A DNA stretch of 64,000 nucleotides from Melastoma dodecandrum (lineage: Eukaryota; Streptophyta; Magnoliopsida; Myrtales; Melastomataceae), in assembly GCA_029817715.1 (NCBI GenBank), contig JARUPY010000473.1, positions 6,944,001 to 7,008,000 on the forward strand. Direction: 5' to 3'. The notes under the pieces were generated by a model. The model had not been told where the DNA came from, did no database searches, and worked only from the letters and a program-made list of their open reading frames with translations. Below, piece after piece: positions 1-10,059 of the stretch. The position numbers were made by a program, and so were the translations under genes. Numbering within the stretch: the stretch's first letter is position 1; each line of letters begins with the position of its first letter.

Positions 1-452
1 TCCCCAAAGATGTCGTTTTAAGAGATAATTCAAGCTACTCTACTCACCACTAGTCACCATGCATTCTGAGGAGATGTAACCTGTTGCCGCTAAGCACACT
101 TCCTACTGGAAGATCTTTTCAAAACTAAACGAAAAATTTTAGCATACTAAGCAAAGAATTTCATCTTTCCACACTTGAAGAATGCAACCCATATGCTCAT
201 CATCGAAAACAGACATTCCACATCGACTTCCTACGGTTCCGTCGAGGAAAAACGACCCAAAAGATGAAAAATAAGACCTAGACAGGATTCACCCTAAAAA
301 TTCAATAACAAACAACACCACACCACACCCCCAAACCTAACCAGAGCAACGTCCTCGGTGCTTAAGATAAGACGAGTAGAAAACGGGAGTACCATGATAT
401 GTTGGTGACCGGAATGCGCCGATGTGTATCTCCCGACTGCCTCGGTGTAAGA
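1..452 (-). other. element A region between ORF3 and the missing 3' LTR
   Basis: No coding sequence is visible. A C-rich stretch at about 322-336 (caccccc then aaacc) resembles a block just past the ORF3 stop in element B (about 42,233-42,248), which places this part of the window inside element A rather than at its end. No LTR terminus (TG...CA matching the right LTR) is seen, so the 3' LTR must start further left. Confidence 0.55.
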
Positions 453-1535
453 CTACATTGTATCATCTGAATCCGCATCTTCATCTTCCTCAGCACCCAT
501 CGACGGTGGAGTTGGTTGCTTGCCAAGGTCTGATATATCCACATTTAATGTTGACGCGATTCGCCTTTGAATTTCCTCTGACCTTTGATGGCATGCAATT
601 GAATACTCCACGAATTCCCTGATCTTGGTCCAGTTTTCCCGGGCAATAGATGTGTTGGCGGTGACAATGGCCGGGTCACCTTCTGTGCAGTTACCATGAG
701 ATGTGCCGGAAGGGGCTTCATCCTTGTGCTCCTCCTCCCGTTGAATTTTTAGCCATGTGGCATGCGTGATTGGTTTCTGTGGGTGAGATATCTCTTCTGT
801 AGGGTCCCACTGTACCCCTACCCTCCTACATAACTAAAACACTAAAGACGGAAACCATAAACCAAGGTGAGTATCCTTTAATGCTCTATGCAGCATCTGG
901 TTAAGAAGTTTTCCCACATCAATCTTCATGCCCTCTAATATGCAAAAAATCAAAGCCGCTCTTTCCTTGGTCACATTACTAATGTTTGTTCCCGGAATCA
1001 GTCTTGCCGAGACGAATCTAACCCATATTTTTGCGTCTACTGTGAGATCCCTACCTTATAGCGCCAGCGGTTCGTTCTTGCGCGACCTCTTCCATGTGGA
1101 CCCTGGTCTAGTTAAGCATTCAAGTACATTGTCAGCATTAAAGTCTTCAGTCAGGTATTTTGTAAAAGCATCATGCTCAAACACAGGAAGATGAAACAAT
1201 TCAGCAATCACTTGAGCACTAAACACAACACTCATACCTCGAACTTGAATACTTTCGCGGTTCTCATCATAGGTGTGCATATTAGCATAGAATTCCCTTA
1301 CTATTAACACAACCGCGGCTTCCGGAGGGGTACAAAATTGAGTCCAGTCCATATGCGAAATTTGGTACAGGTAAGTTTCCATATACCTATGGCTTACCTC
1401 AAATCCACGCTCCGGAATTATGGTTTGACGCACCATAGAGTCTTGGTAGTTTTTAGCCGCTTCGTCCGTCAAGGCTCGTCCTCTCCTACTTCCGGAAGTA
1501 CTCCCTACGGCCAATTTCTTTTTGGGTGTCATCAC
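453..1535 (-). pseudogene. Athila downstream ORF (ORF3, plant transposon-protein type), frameshifted
   Basis: The first 159 residues are open (1535 to 1056): a basic N-terminus, then motifs shared with the ORF3 of element B, including REFYANM (REFYANV in B) and a FHLP/FHIP motif. The frame then breaks near 1056 and homology resumes in another frame (SARLIPGTN, ALIFCILEGMKIDVGKL, LGLWFPS), with a further break near 830. It ends in an acidic tail (EEDEDADSDD) at a TAG at 453-455. The family is the putative plant transposon protein found downstream of pol in Athila elements, sometimes called env-like by position. I see no convincing signal peptide or membrane segment, so an envelope role is not supported. 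Its function is unknown. Confidence 0.75.
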
Positions 1536-1808
1536 AACTTACTTCTACAAACACAAGCTAGGACGTCCACAAATCAATTTGCACAAGACACTCCCACATC
1601 AAGAATCAACTAGAGAAAAGCGTGTGACCCGGACGTCAAGCTATGGGCGGTGGGTGGTACTAACGAGGAATTCTCCGACCGACGATTCGAGGAAAAAAAA
1701 CTCAGTAATCAGGCTACCCCCATAGTGTACGGTTAATATGAACCCTAATCTCCTCTCAAAAGAAAATCTCGATTACCAAGTTCGTAAAGGGTGAGTTTGG
1801 GTACACAG
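1536..1808 (-). other. element A leader region upstream of ORF3
   Basis: Non-coding spacer between the GGC repeat and the ORF3 start. No further signal recognised. Confidence 0.4.
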
Positions 1809-1892
1809 CGACGGCGTGGGTGACGGCGGCGGCGGCGGCGGCTGCGACACGGGTGGGCGACGGCGTGAGTAACGGCGGCGGCGGCGGCTTCT
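1809..1892. repeat. GGC-rich repeat, two units with 49-bp spacing
   Basis: Two copies of CGACGGCGTG begin at 1809 and 1858. Each is followed by gGTgac/gagtaac and a run of five or six GGC triplets. The patch is strikingly GC-rich against AT-rich surroundings and lies in the pol-ORF3 spacer of element A. On the element's sense strand it is a (GCC)n tract upstream of ORF3. Confidence 0.8.
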
Positions 1893-2004
1893 CCCTGTCA
1901 CAAGAAAAAAAATGATTAGGGTTTGTCTAGTGAAATGGCACGACTTGATTTTCTTGTTTTGTGATTTTTTTTAATAATAATAATTTGCGATGCTGCTGTA
2001 CAGG

Positions 2005-2195
2005 ATTTTCGTGCAGCTGCACAAAGTTTCTGTGCATTTGTGTTCCCAGAGGTGCAGCTGCACGAGATTTTGGTGCAGCTACACAAAGTTTCTGTGAATT
2101 TTAGGTCCGCGTGGTGCAGCTGCATAGAGGTTCTATGCCTTGGAGGTCCAGGCGGTGCAGTTGCACGAGATTTTCCTGTAGTTGCACGATCTTGC
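2005..2195. repeat. array of GTGCAGCTGCAC palindromes in the pol-ORF3 spacer of element A
   Basis: The perfect 12-bp palindrome GTGCAGCTGCAC occurs at 2011-2022 and 2052-2063. Degraded copies lie near 2073, 2114, 2154 and 2180. Between copies the phrases acaaagtttctgtg and cacgagatttt recur, so this is an irregular tandem array with unit sizes near 40-62 bp. No protein reading is supported on either strand. Confidence 0.8.
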
Positions 2196-2264
2196 TGTTT
2201 GCTCTTGCATCTCCCGCTACCTTTTCACCTAATAAAACAAAAGAAATAAAAATAAATAAAATAA

Positions 2265-2290
2265 CTTGGGTTGCCTCCCAAGAAGCGCTT
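2265..2290 (-). promoter_or_regulatory. conserved hairpin plus 8-bp palindrome after pol (element A)
   Basis: On the element's sense strand the order is AAGCGCTT, then CTTGGG-AGGCAA-CCCAAG: a 6-bp stem with a 6-nt loop. It lies about 86 nt past the pol stop. The same unit occurs in element B at 43,960-43,985 with the third stem pair changed from T:A to C:G on both sides while the loop is unchanged. This supports selection on a structure in RNA or single-stranded DNA. The function is unknown; position suggests a role in expression of the downstream ORF, RNA processing or packaging (inference). Confidence 0.65.
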
Positions 2291-2375
2291 AGTTTATAAT
2301 CTACGGCTCAACTCTTGATATCCATCACGTGTCTCTCAATGTTGCCGCGGCAACTGTCCTTTCAACGTTTCCTCC

Positions 2376-4325
2376 CTAATAATGTTTCAGCCTCTGTCCA
2401 TTGACCTTGAATGTATGTTCTGAACTTGGATTTCGTATTTCTACCTGAACTACCTGAAATGGTCCAGACCACCGTGATTTGAGCTTTCCTGGGAATAATC
2501 TTAGTCTGGAATTGAATAGTAATACTTGTTGTCCAGTCTCAAATTTCCGCTTAATGATCTTCTTATCATGCCACTGTTTCGTCTTCGCCTTATAGATCCT
2601 CGCGTTTTCATATGCTTGAAGCCGAAATTCATCAAGTTCGTTCAATTGGAGCAACCTCTTCTCTCCAGCCTTCTCGAGATCAAAATTCAATTTCTTAATC
2701 GCCCAGAATGCTTTGTGCTCCAATTCCACCGGCAAGTGACATGCTTTTCCATAAACTAGCTTAAACGGAGACATTCCAATTGGCTTTTTATAAGCTGTTC
2801 GATAAGCCCACAATGGATCCTCTAGCTTCAGTGCCCAATCCTTCCGTGACATGTTTACTATTTTCTCGAGAATTCTCTTAATTTCTCGATTTGATACTTC
2901 CACTTGCCTGCTAGTCTGAGGATGGTATGGTAGAGCGACCTTGTGATTTATTCCATACTTGTTTAATAAATTGGCGACTTGTTTATTGCAAAAGTGAGAT
3001 CCCTCATCGCTAATGATTGCGCTTGGGGTACCGAACCTTATAAACACCTGCTTCTTTAAAAACTCAACCACTGTTTTAGCCTCGTTAGTGGGCAAACCTT
3101 TCGCTTCAACCCATTTAGACACGTAATCCACAGCAACTAAAATATAACGATTTTTGAAAGACGAAACAAATGGTCCGATAAAATCAATACCCCAAACGTC
3201 GAAAATCTCTACCTCCAGAATGTTGTTTAAGGGCATTTCGTGTCGCCTTGATATGTTTCCCGTTCGTTGGCATCCGTCACATTTAGCAACAAAATTGTAA
3301 GCGTCCTTAAATAAAGTATGCCAAAAGAAACCTGATTGTAAAATTCGAGCAGCTGTTTTATCTCCTCCAAAGTGTCTGCCGTAAGGTGATGAATGACAGT
3401 ACCACAAAATTTGGTCCCATTCTTCTTTAGGCATGCATCTTCTAAGAATATGATCTGCACATTGCTTGAACAAGAATGGTTCATCCCACACATAATTCTT
3501 AACATCATGTAAACACCTCTTCTTTTGTTGCGTATTCAAATCAGTGGGTGTGAAATTCGAAACAAGAAAATTAACAAAATCTGCATACCACGGAACTTGT
3601 GTGTGACTAACCGAGAGTAGCTGTTCATCGGGAAAAGATTCATTTATAGCTACCTGGTCGAGCTTGGTGTCGCTTTGACCATCTAGCCTTGACAAGTGAT
3701 CAGCTACTTGATTCTCTGTTCCTTTTCTGTCCATGATTTCGAGATCGAATTCTTGTAGTAAGAGATAACATCTTATAAATCGTGGTTTTGCATCCTTTTT
3801 CTCAATCAAGTACTTGATCGCGGCATGATCTGTGAACACTATGACTTTCGAACCCACATGGTAAGATCGAAATTTATCGAAAGCAAATACGACAGCTAGT
3901 AGCTCCTTTTCAGTGGTCGTGTAATTTACCTGTGCATCGTCCAAAGTTCTATTAGCATAGTAAATCACATGAAAAACCTTATTCTTACGTTGCCCAAGCA
4001 CTGCTCCTATGGCATAATCACTCACATCGCACATCACTACAATGATAGGTACTATAACTAACCTCTCTTTCAATTTTGTAAATGCTTCCATGCATTCTTT
4101 ATCAAAATTGAATGGTATGTCTTTCTCCAAAAGATTGCATAACGGTTTCGATATTTTGGAGAAATCCTTAATGAATCGCTTGTAGAAGCCAGCATGACCA
4201 AGAAAACTTCGAATAGCTCTTACCGATGGTGGGGATAACTTTTCGATTGTCTCAATCTTTGCTCTGTCAACTTCAATGCCTTTGCTTGACACTCTGTGGC
4301 CAAGGAGAATACCTTCCCGAACCAT
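2376..4325 (-). CDS. element A pol, second part: RNase H and integrase
   Basis: A 649-residue open stretch continues in the same frame as the upstream reverse transcriptase part. It opens with the RT connection/thumb ([13 protein letters not shown]), then RNase H ([47 protein letters not shown]). The integrase follows with an HHCC-type zinc region ([12 protein letters not shown] ... CDGCQR), core aspartates in GIDFIGPF and SDEGSHF, the glutamate in QVEVSNRE, and a C-terminus ending VNGQRLKHY at the stop. Compared with element B about nine residues are missing just before MCD (B has an APDWNLPFE-like segment), so RNase H folding may be affected. Integrase catalytic residues are all present. 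The start given is only the first methionine after a stop; the natural product would be a processed polyprotein. Confidence 0.88.
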   Translation of the reverse strand: MVREGILLGHRVSSKGIEVDRAKIETIEKLSPPSVRAIRSFLGHAGFYKRFIKDFSKISKPLCNLLEKDIPFNFDKECMEAFTKLKERLVIVPIIVVMCDVSDYAIGAVLGQRKNKVFHVIYYANRTLDDAQVNYTTTEKELLAVVFAFDKFRSYHVGSKVIVFTDHAAIKYLIEKKDAKPRFIRCYLLLQEFDLEIMDRKGTENQVADHLSRLDGQSDTKLDQVAINESFPDEQLLSVSHTQVPWYADFVNFLVSNFTPTDLNTQQKKRCLHDVKNYVWDEPFLFKQCADHILRRCMPKEEWDQILWYCHSSPYGRHFGGDKTAARILQSGFFWHTLFKDAYNFVAKCDGCQRTGNISRRHEMPLNNILEVEIFDVWGIDFIGPFVSSFKNRYILVAVDYVSKWVEAKGLPTNEAKTVVEFLKKQVFIRFGTPSAIISDEGSHFCNKQVANLLNKYGINHKVALPYHPQTSRQVEVSNREIKRILEKIVNMSRKDWALKLEDPLWAYRTAYKKPIGMSPFKLVYGKACHLPVELEHKAFWAIKKLNFDLEKAGEKRLLQLNELDEFRLQAYENARIYKAKTKQWHDKKIIKRKFETGQQVLLFNSRLRLFPGKLKSRWSGPFQVVQVEIRNPSSEHTFKVNGQRLKHY

Positions 4326-4346
4326 AAAGTGACACTTTTCCCAAGA

Positions 4347-6476
4347 TTATGTAAGTCTTCTCACTTTTCCCAATGCCTTAGTCTTCTCACAACGTTCAAG
4401 TACACATACAAGATTATGTAAGCAATTATCAAATGAGTCACCAAAAACGAAAAAGTCATCCATAAAAATTTCTAAATATCGTTCTACCATGTCAGTGAAA
4501 ATGGACATCATGCATTTTTGGAATGTAGCAGGTCCATTACACAATCCAAATGGCATTCTATGGAAGGCGAACGTACCGTATGGACATGTGAAAGTCATTT
4601 TCTCCTGATCTTCTGGAGCAATAGCAATCTGATTATATCCTGAGTAACCATCGAGAAAGCAATAATATTCTCTACCTGCCAATCTGTCCAACATTTGATG
4701 GATGAATGAAAGCGGGTAGTGATCTTTTCTTATTGCTTTGTTCAACTTCCGGTAGTCCATACATACCCCCCGTCCCGTGACAGTGCGTGTAGGGATGAGT
4801 TCATTCTTCTCATTTGTTACTACTGTCATTCCGCCTTTCTTGGGAACACACTGTATAGGACTAACCCACGAGCTGTCAGAAATAGGATCGATGATACCTG
4901 CATCGAGCCACTTGATGATCTCCTTCTTTACAACATCTTTCATGTTCGGGTTCAATCTCCGTTGATTCTCTATCGATGGTTTGTGATCGTCCTCGAGGAG
5001 GATTTTATGCATGCAAATTGCTGGGCTTATTCCTCTGATATCTACAATAGTCCATCCTATCGCCCTCTTGTGATCCCTCAAGATTCGAAGTAATTTCTCC
5101 TCCCGCAACTCCGTCAATTCTGCAGAAATAATCACAGGGAGTTGATTAGCGTTTTGGAGGAATGAATACCTTAAGTGGGTGGGTAAGGTTTTGAGCTCTA
5201 ATTCTGGTTCTTCTATGATGGATGGTTTGGTGGTCTTTTCTGGCATCTCCAATGGATCGAAAGCTCTCAGATCTCTAGGTATATAAGATTTGCACTCCAT
5301 CCAACTGATCATTTCCTTAGTTTCTTCATCGATAGTTGCTTCCTCAGAAGTTAATGCTAGCTCAAGAACATCGGTCGTCTTCAAAATAGTAACTTCTTCG
5401 GCTGCTATCCTGTCAATGATGTCAATAGAAAAACAATCTCCAGGTTCATTCGGACATTTCATTGCATGAAGAATATTAAATGGTACCTCCTCCTTATTAA
5501 CCCTCATGGTTAGCTCACCCTTTTGGACATCAATTAAAGTCCTACCTGTGGCTAGGAATGGTCTTCCAAGGATGATTGGTATTTCACGGTCCTCTTCAAA
5601 ATCAAGCACGATAAAATCCGTGGGAAAAACAAATTTATCTACATTAACCAAAATATCCTCAATGATTCCCCTTGGAAAAGCAAGAGACCGGTAGGCTAAT
5701 TGCAACGTGACCGATGTAGGTTTTACTTCCCCCAAACCCAATTCGTAAAATATTGATAAAGGCATTAAATTAACACTCGCTCCAAGATCACACAATGCCT
5801 TACTGCTAAAATTTGAACCAATAGAATAGGGTATAGTGAAACTACCTGGATCTTTAAGCTTTGGAGGTAACTTTTTCTGCAAAATAGCACTACATTCTTC
5901 AGTTAAAGCAACAGTCTCAAACTCACCGAGACGTCTCTTTTTGGATAATATATCTTTCATGAATTTAACGTAGCTCGGCATCTTCTCCAACGCTTCAGCA
6001 AAAGGGATGTTGATGTGTAGCTTTTTAAAGATTTCTAAGAATTTCAGGAAATCCTTCTCATCATTCTGCTTTCTAGCTCGCTGTGGAAAAGGAAGAGGTG
6101 GATATACGAGTTTATCTTTTCCAATAGAAGCATTTTCCATACCTTCTTTTGGTTGAGAAAGTTGCTGGCTCGGCTGAACAGAAGGTTCGTTGCTCTTGTG
6201 CGTAACGTCTGGTGTAGTTGCAACGTCGTGCTTCAACTTTGAGGCTTCAGGAAGTGTTCTCCCATTCCGTAAAGTGGTAGCTTGGACTTGTGCATTCCCG
6301 TCATTCCTTGGATTCACCTCAGTATTGCTCGGAAGAGTGCCTTGAGGTCGATTATTAATTGCTTGTGCTACTTGTCCGACTTGGGCTTCCAAACTCCGAA
6401 GTGAAGCCGACTGGTTCTGCAAAAGAGTGTCGGTTTTAAAAATATATTTGACTAAAAGTTCTTCAATACCTGACAT
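4347..6476 (-). CDS. element A gag C-terminus, protease and reverse transcriptase (stop-terminated)
   Basis: This 709-residue open stretch starts in the gag C-terminal region (EAQVGQVAQAINNRPQGTLP, EVNPRN). It continues through the Athila-type aspartic protease (CDLGASVNLMPLSIF, IILGRPFL) into the reverse transcriptase (WVSPIQCVPKKGG, CFLDGYSGYNQI, MPFGLCNGPATF, and the active site FMDD in IFMDDFFVFG). It ends at an in-frame stop at 4347-4349, inside a patchwork of short local duplications (CAAGATTATGTAAG at 4342 and again at 4409; gtcttctcac repeated), which replaced the normal link to the thumb domain. The next part resumes in the same frame at 4325, so this is one lesion rather than a gene boundary. 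Confidence 0.85.
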   Translation of the reverse strand: MSGIEELLVKYIFKTDTLLQNQSASLRSLEAQVGQVAQAINNRPQGTLPSNTEVNPRNDGNAQVQATTLRNGRTLPEASKLKHDVATTPDVTHKSNEPSVQPSQQLSQPKEGMENASIGKDKLVYPPLPFPQRARKQNDEKDFLKFLEIFKKLHINIPFAEALEKMPSYVKFMKDILSKKRRLGEFETVALTEECSAILQKKLPPKLKDPGSFTIPYSIGSNFSSKALCDLGASVNLMPLSIFYELGLGEVKPTSVTLQLAYRSLAFPRGIIEDILVNVDKFVFPTDFIVLDFEEDREIPIILGRPFLATGRTLIDVQKGELTMRVNKEEVPFNILHAMKCPNEPGDCFSIDIIDRIAAEEVTILKTTDVLELALTSEEATIDEETKEMISWMECKSYIPRDLRAFDPLEMPEKTTKPSIIEEPELELKTLPTHLRYSFLQNANQLPVIISAELTELREEKLLRILRDHKRAIGWTIVDIRGISPAICMHKILLEDDHKPSIENQRRLNPNMKDVVKKEIIKWLDAGIIDPISDSSWVSPIQCVPKKGGMTVVTNEKNELIPTRTVTGRGVCMDYRKLNKAIRKDHYPLSFIHQMLDRLAGREYYCFLDGYSGYNQIAIAPEDQEKMTFTCPYGTFAFHRMPFGLCNGPATFQKCMMSIFTDMVERYLEIFMDDFFVFGDSFDNCLHNLVCVLERCEKTKALGKVRRLT

Positions 6477-7563
6477 TTTTTCTTGCGGTTGTGGCTTTTG
6501 TTGATGAGGCCCTGGTGGAGGAGTTGGTTTCGCTGATTATTGATTTCCCCACGAGAAATTCGGGTGGTTCCTCCAACCCGGATTGTAAGTATTCGAAAAG
6601 GGGTTGTTCCTCGAGTTGGCTCCCAAGTAGTTGGCTGACTCAGCACCAGTGAAACATTGACCAGGAGCTTGATTTTCTCCACACCTCTCATACGGTTAAT
6701 GAATGGGATGACTAGGATCCTTTAATGCAGTCAGCTCCCGAGTTAACGCATCCACTTTAGCATTGAGGGCAGCAACTTCATCAACTGATTGTACTCCAGC
6801 TACTCCTCGGGCACGCGATACTCCATGACTGTTATTAGCCATCTGCTTGAATAGCTCCATTGCTTCCTCCGGCTGCTTGTTTAATATTGTTCCCCCTGCA
6901 GCTGCATCAATCGTTGAGCGTAGTGCATCAGTTAATCCATCATAAAAAATTTGTACCAACATCCATTGAGGTATCTCGTGATGTGGGCACACTCGTAAAA
7001 ATTCCTTAAATCTCTCCCATGCCTCATAAAGTGACTCTGTTCCATGTTGTCGAAACGAAGTGATGTCATTCCACATCTTCATGGTCATGCTAGGTGGGAA
7101 ATACTTTGATAGGAATTTTCCGGGCATCTCTTCCCAGTTTGTGATGGACCCTTCTGGCAAAGAGTAGAGCCGTGTTCGTGCTTTGTCCCTCAACGAGAAT
7201 GGGAAGTCTCATCCGAATGGCCTCGCTCGACACTCCATTACAGCGGAAAGTGTCGCAAATTTCCAAAAAGTTGGTGATGTGCCCATGTGGATCCTCCGAT
7301 GGAGATCCCCCGAAACTCGAATTTTGTAGCATAGTGATAACTGCCGGTTTGATTTCAAATGTGTTGGCTTAGATAGTCGGCTTCACTATGCTAGAGTGTT
7401 CATGCACATGGGGCTGGGCATAATCACGCATGATTCTCGGTTTAACTTCTTGATTGTTGTTCTCCATTGTTTGCTGGCGTATGGCTTCCTTTTGCTGTCT
7501 TAGACGTAACCGAAACGTTCTTTCTATTTCAGGATCAAAAGGAACCAATTCACTAATGCGCAT
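6477..7563 (-). pseudogene. element A gag N-terminal and central part
   Basis: Homology to the intact gag of element B runs from a start at 7563 (FDPEIERTF motif) through the capsid-like region (GGSPSEDPHGHITNFLEICD, KFLSKYFPPS, WERFKEFL, FYDGLTDALR). An in-frame TAG at 7369-7371 interrupts the N-terminus and a frameshift lies near 7190. From there to the pol stretch the frame is constant, with stops at 6696-6698 and 6537-6539. The GWRNHPNFSW motif downstream of the expected zinc knuckle is still readable. Gag would form the particle; this copy cannot make it. Confidence 0.8.
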
Positions 7564-7667
7564 GCATCGTTAAGATTTTTCCTGCAAATAAATTCAAAAT
7601 CAAGGTTAAAGTTGAATTAATAAAGATCTGATTGAAATTAATATTGGCTGAAAATCTAGAAAACAGT

Positions 7668-7684
7668 CCCCGGCAGCGGCGCCA
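7668..7684 (-). other. primer binding site, tRNA-Asp type (element A)
   Basis: The plus strand reads CCCCGGCAGCGGCGCCA, matching the 3' end of plant tRNA-Asp (CCCCGGCAACGGCGCCA) with one mismatch. It lies six bases inside the 5' LTR edge. tRNA-Asp priming is typical of Athila-type elements. Confidence 0.85.
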
Positions 7685-7690
7685 AAAATT

Positions 7691-8858
7691 TGTGACGTCG
7701 AAAACGTATTCACCACGCAAGTGCACGTGATCGTACAAGTAATAAAGTGTAAGTAAGATATCGTTCCCACGATGACTGATCTAAACTTCTCCCAATTATT
7801 AAAACACCGTCAATCTCTATTATCCAACTAAGCGAGTTGAGAATTAACCAAACTAAATGTAAAGCAAAAGAAAACGAGTAAGTAAATTGAATTAGAATTC
7901 AAATGAGAAAAGCACCTAGGGCGACGATTTCACCGGACAATTAATCGAAAGTCATATCTCAATCAACACGCTTAAGATGATCTGGATGATAATTTGGAAT
8001 TCGGTTATCTTCCTACGGCCCTCCCGAGGTTATAAGAACGTACATCTCTGTAAATAGTACTCACTATATTCCTAGGTAGATTAACTATCGAGTGCCTCTT
8101 AAGAATCAATTCCAATTCGATTACCTAGGACGATTGGGTATATTCATATCCCGCTCGTTAATAATTCCATCTTCCGACCAAGGTTACCCTAGGTTATTCC
8201 TCTTCCCGTACTTAATATAGGATTCCCCTTCCCAATTCACCTAAATTCACTATTCAATCCTATTGGTGATCAGGCAATAAGAAAGCGTTAAGAACGAACA
8301 GGAACAATCAAACCAAAATCATTCAAGTGTGTCAAAAGAGATTGACTCTTGACTAATCGTCAAGATCCATCTAAACCCTAGGCAAAGAAAATTAGTTCAT
8401 AACCGAAGTAAATGAAAACATCAAATCCATCGTAAACAATGAAAACGACATAAAGAAAACTAAAATAAAAACTGGCGAAGTCTCTGTCGACGGCTCCTTG
8501 TTACGAGTCGCCTCCTCCCTCTCTCTAAGTAAAAATAAAATGTTTTTATAATCCCCAAATAAACCTAGAGAATCTCAGAAAATAAAGAAAGAAAATCTTC
8601 TAATTTCTCCCCATCGTAGCTTTAGGTCTTTCAAGAGCATCCAAAGATCTTCCCTCTGAACAAAGTCGTCATAATTACGCCGAGATCCTCTTTTTTGCAT
8701 ATCTATCCTGAAATAAACCAGAAAACTCGGCAGTAATTCATTTCTTGGGAATAATGTGACATAAACAGGAATATTATGCAATGACCGCAATATTTACAAA
8801 TCTAACAAAATCTAAGTATGAAATTGCCCTAAATAACTCTACTTTCATAGAGTTATCA
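7691..8858 (-). repeat. 5' LTR of element A (1,168 bp)
   Basis: The left edge TGTGACGTCG follows the primer site by six bases. The right edge is CATAGAGTTATCA, the same terminus as the LTRs of element B. Internal blocks are shared with B (tacggccctcccgag-type block, ggtgatcaggcaat, gcgttaag). A diverged solo copy of this family lies at 28,547-29,793. In element sense the LTR runs TGATAACT...CGTCACA. Confidence 0.88.
8541..8550 (-). promoter_or_regulatory. candidate TATA box in element A LTR
   Basis: TATAAAAACA on the minus strand, about 310 nt from the LTR's U3 end, is a plausible position for a Ty3 LTR promoter. There is no independent support. Confidence 0.4.
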
Positions 8859-10059
8859 CGTTCCTTCCTCAGATGAATCCACACTAAGTCTCCTAGCTGA
8901 AAAATCTTCTCTTTACGTCCTCGATTGGTTCTTTCCTAGTATCGATGATTAGCCTTCTCGATCTGAGCATGAATCTTCTCGTGGAGCATTCACATCTCCT
9001 TCGCACGTTCTTCAGCATTCTAGCTAACTGATCTTGCATCACTCATAGGCATTAGTTCGACAGGGACTAAAGGATTGAGTTCGTAAACTACCTCAAAGGG
9101 TGATGACTTCTTTGTCGAACTTGGGGCTCTGTTGTATGCAAACTCTGCATGAGCGACCTCGATGTCCCAATCCTTCTAGTTCTTCGAGACTAAGGTTTGA
9201 AGGGTTGCAGCCATGGTATGATTGACAAGCTCCGTTTGTCCATCGGTCTGTGGATGATAAGCTGTACTGAAGACAAGCTTCATTCCCAATTTGTACCATA
9301 AAGTCTTCCAAAAGTAACTAAGGAACTTGACGTCTCGATCTGATACGATCGATTTCGGTACTCCATGCAACCTCAGGACTTCTCGAAAATACAGATCTGC
9401 GACATTGATTGCATCGTCCGTCTTTTGGCATGGAATGAAATGCGCCATCTTCGAGAATCTATCGACCACAACCATGATTGAATCCTTCCTCTGCTGCATT
9501 CTCGGCAATCCTAGCACAAAATCCATACTTACATGCTCTCAAGAACGCTCTAGGATGGGCAGTGGAGTGTAAAGGCCTTATGGTTGGACTCGGCTCTTCG
9601 CCTGTTGGCAGATAACACATGTCGAAATAAGACCTCACACCTGCTTTTCCATTCGAGGCCAATAGATATTTTCTTACAGGATCGACAGCGTCATGTCGAC
9701 TCCAAAATGTTCGGCTATTCCACCTCCATGAACTTCTCGAATAAGCAGCTCTCGCGTCGAACTCTTTGGAATGCACAACTTAAAATCTCGAAACAAGAAT
9801 CCATTCACCTGATGGAATCGATCAACGGCCTGATTGGTGCATTAGATGATAATCCTTCCAAAGTCTTCATCGTCCTTATACAGATCCTTCAGGTACTCAA
9901 ATCCAATCAGCTTTGTCGCCATCAGGGATAGTAGAGTCTTCTTCCTTAAGAGAGCATCCGCAACTACATTCTTCGCTCCTAGTTTGTGGTTCAAGACAAA
10001 GATGAAAGCTTATAGAAACTCGATCCACTTCCTGTGTCGTCAACTGAGCTTGTGCTGAC
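8859..10059 (-). pseudogene. chromovirus C integrase (and RNase H end), decayed
   Basis: The clearest stretch is 116 residues at 9526-9176: [20 protein letters not shown] gives the first core Asp, [14 protein letters not shown] the second, and [12 protein letters not shown] the Glu. Upstream, in shifted frames, are the linker and zinc-binding part. Downstream, after a frameshift near 9180, the readable motifs are HAEFAYNRAP, SPFEVVYELNPLVPVELMP and finally GDLVWIHLRKER up to the element A insertion. The DDE residues survive, but frame breaks on both sides make it non-functional. Confidence 0.8.

Larger units (their letters stand above)
1..8858 (-). mobile_element. Athila-type Ty3/gypsy retrotransposon A, 3' end off-window
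   Basis: Reading on the minus strand from the right: 5' LTR, tRNA-Asp primer site, gag, protease, reverse transcriptase, RNase H, integrase, then an extra ORF downstream of pol. That order with an extra ORF of the plant transposon protein type is the Athila layout. The 3' LTR is not in the window. The element sits inside the integrase C-terminus of chromovirus C: C's protein (GRKEKIF...GDLVWIHLRKER, discontinuous) reads straight up to the LTR edge at 8859. The five bases after the LTR are cgttc, so a matching cgttc is expected just outside the missing 3' LTR. From about 7193 to 2376 gag-pol stays in one frame with three in-frame stops, so the copy is not autonomous as it stands. Confidence 0.9.

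Noticed and set aside
928..1194. Plus-strand open frame whose start looks like a signal peptide (hydrophobic run then an Ala-rich cleavage-like site).
   Set aside because: It is antisense to the ORF3 pseudogene of element A, whose family motifs are clear on the other strand.
2005..2195. Palindrome array considered as a CRISPR-like array.
   Set aside because: Spacing is irregular, the repeats are only 12 bp, spacers are themselves repeated, and the context is a plant retrotransposon.
2526..2759. Plus-strand open frame inside pol of element A.
   Set aside because: It is the shadow of the integrase, which has a 649-codon frame with catalytic motifs on the minus strand.
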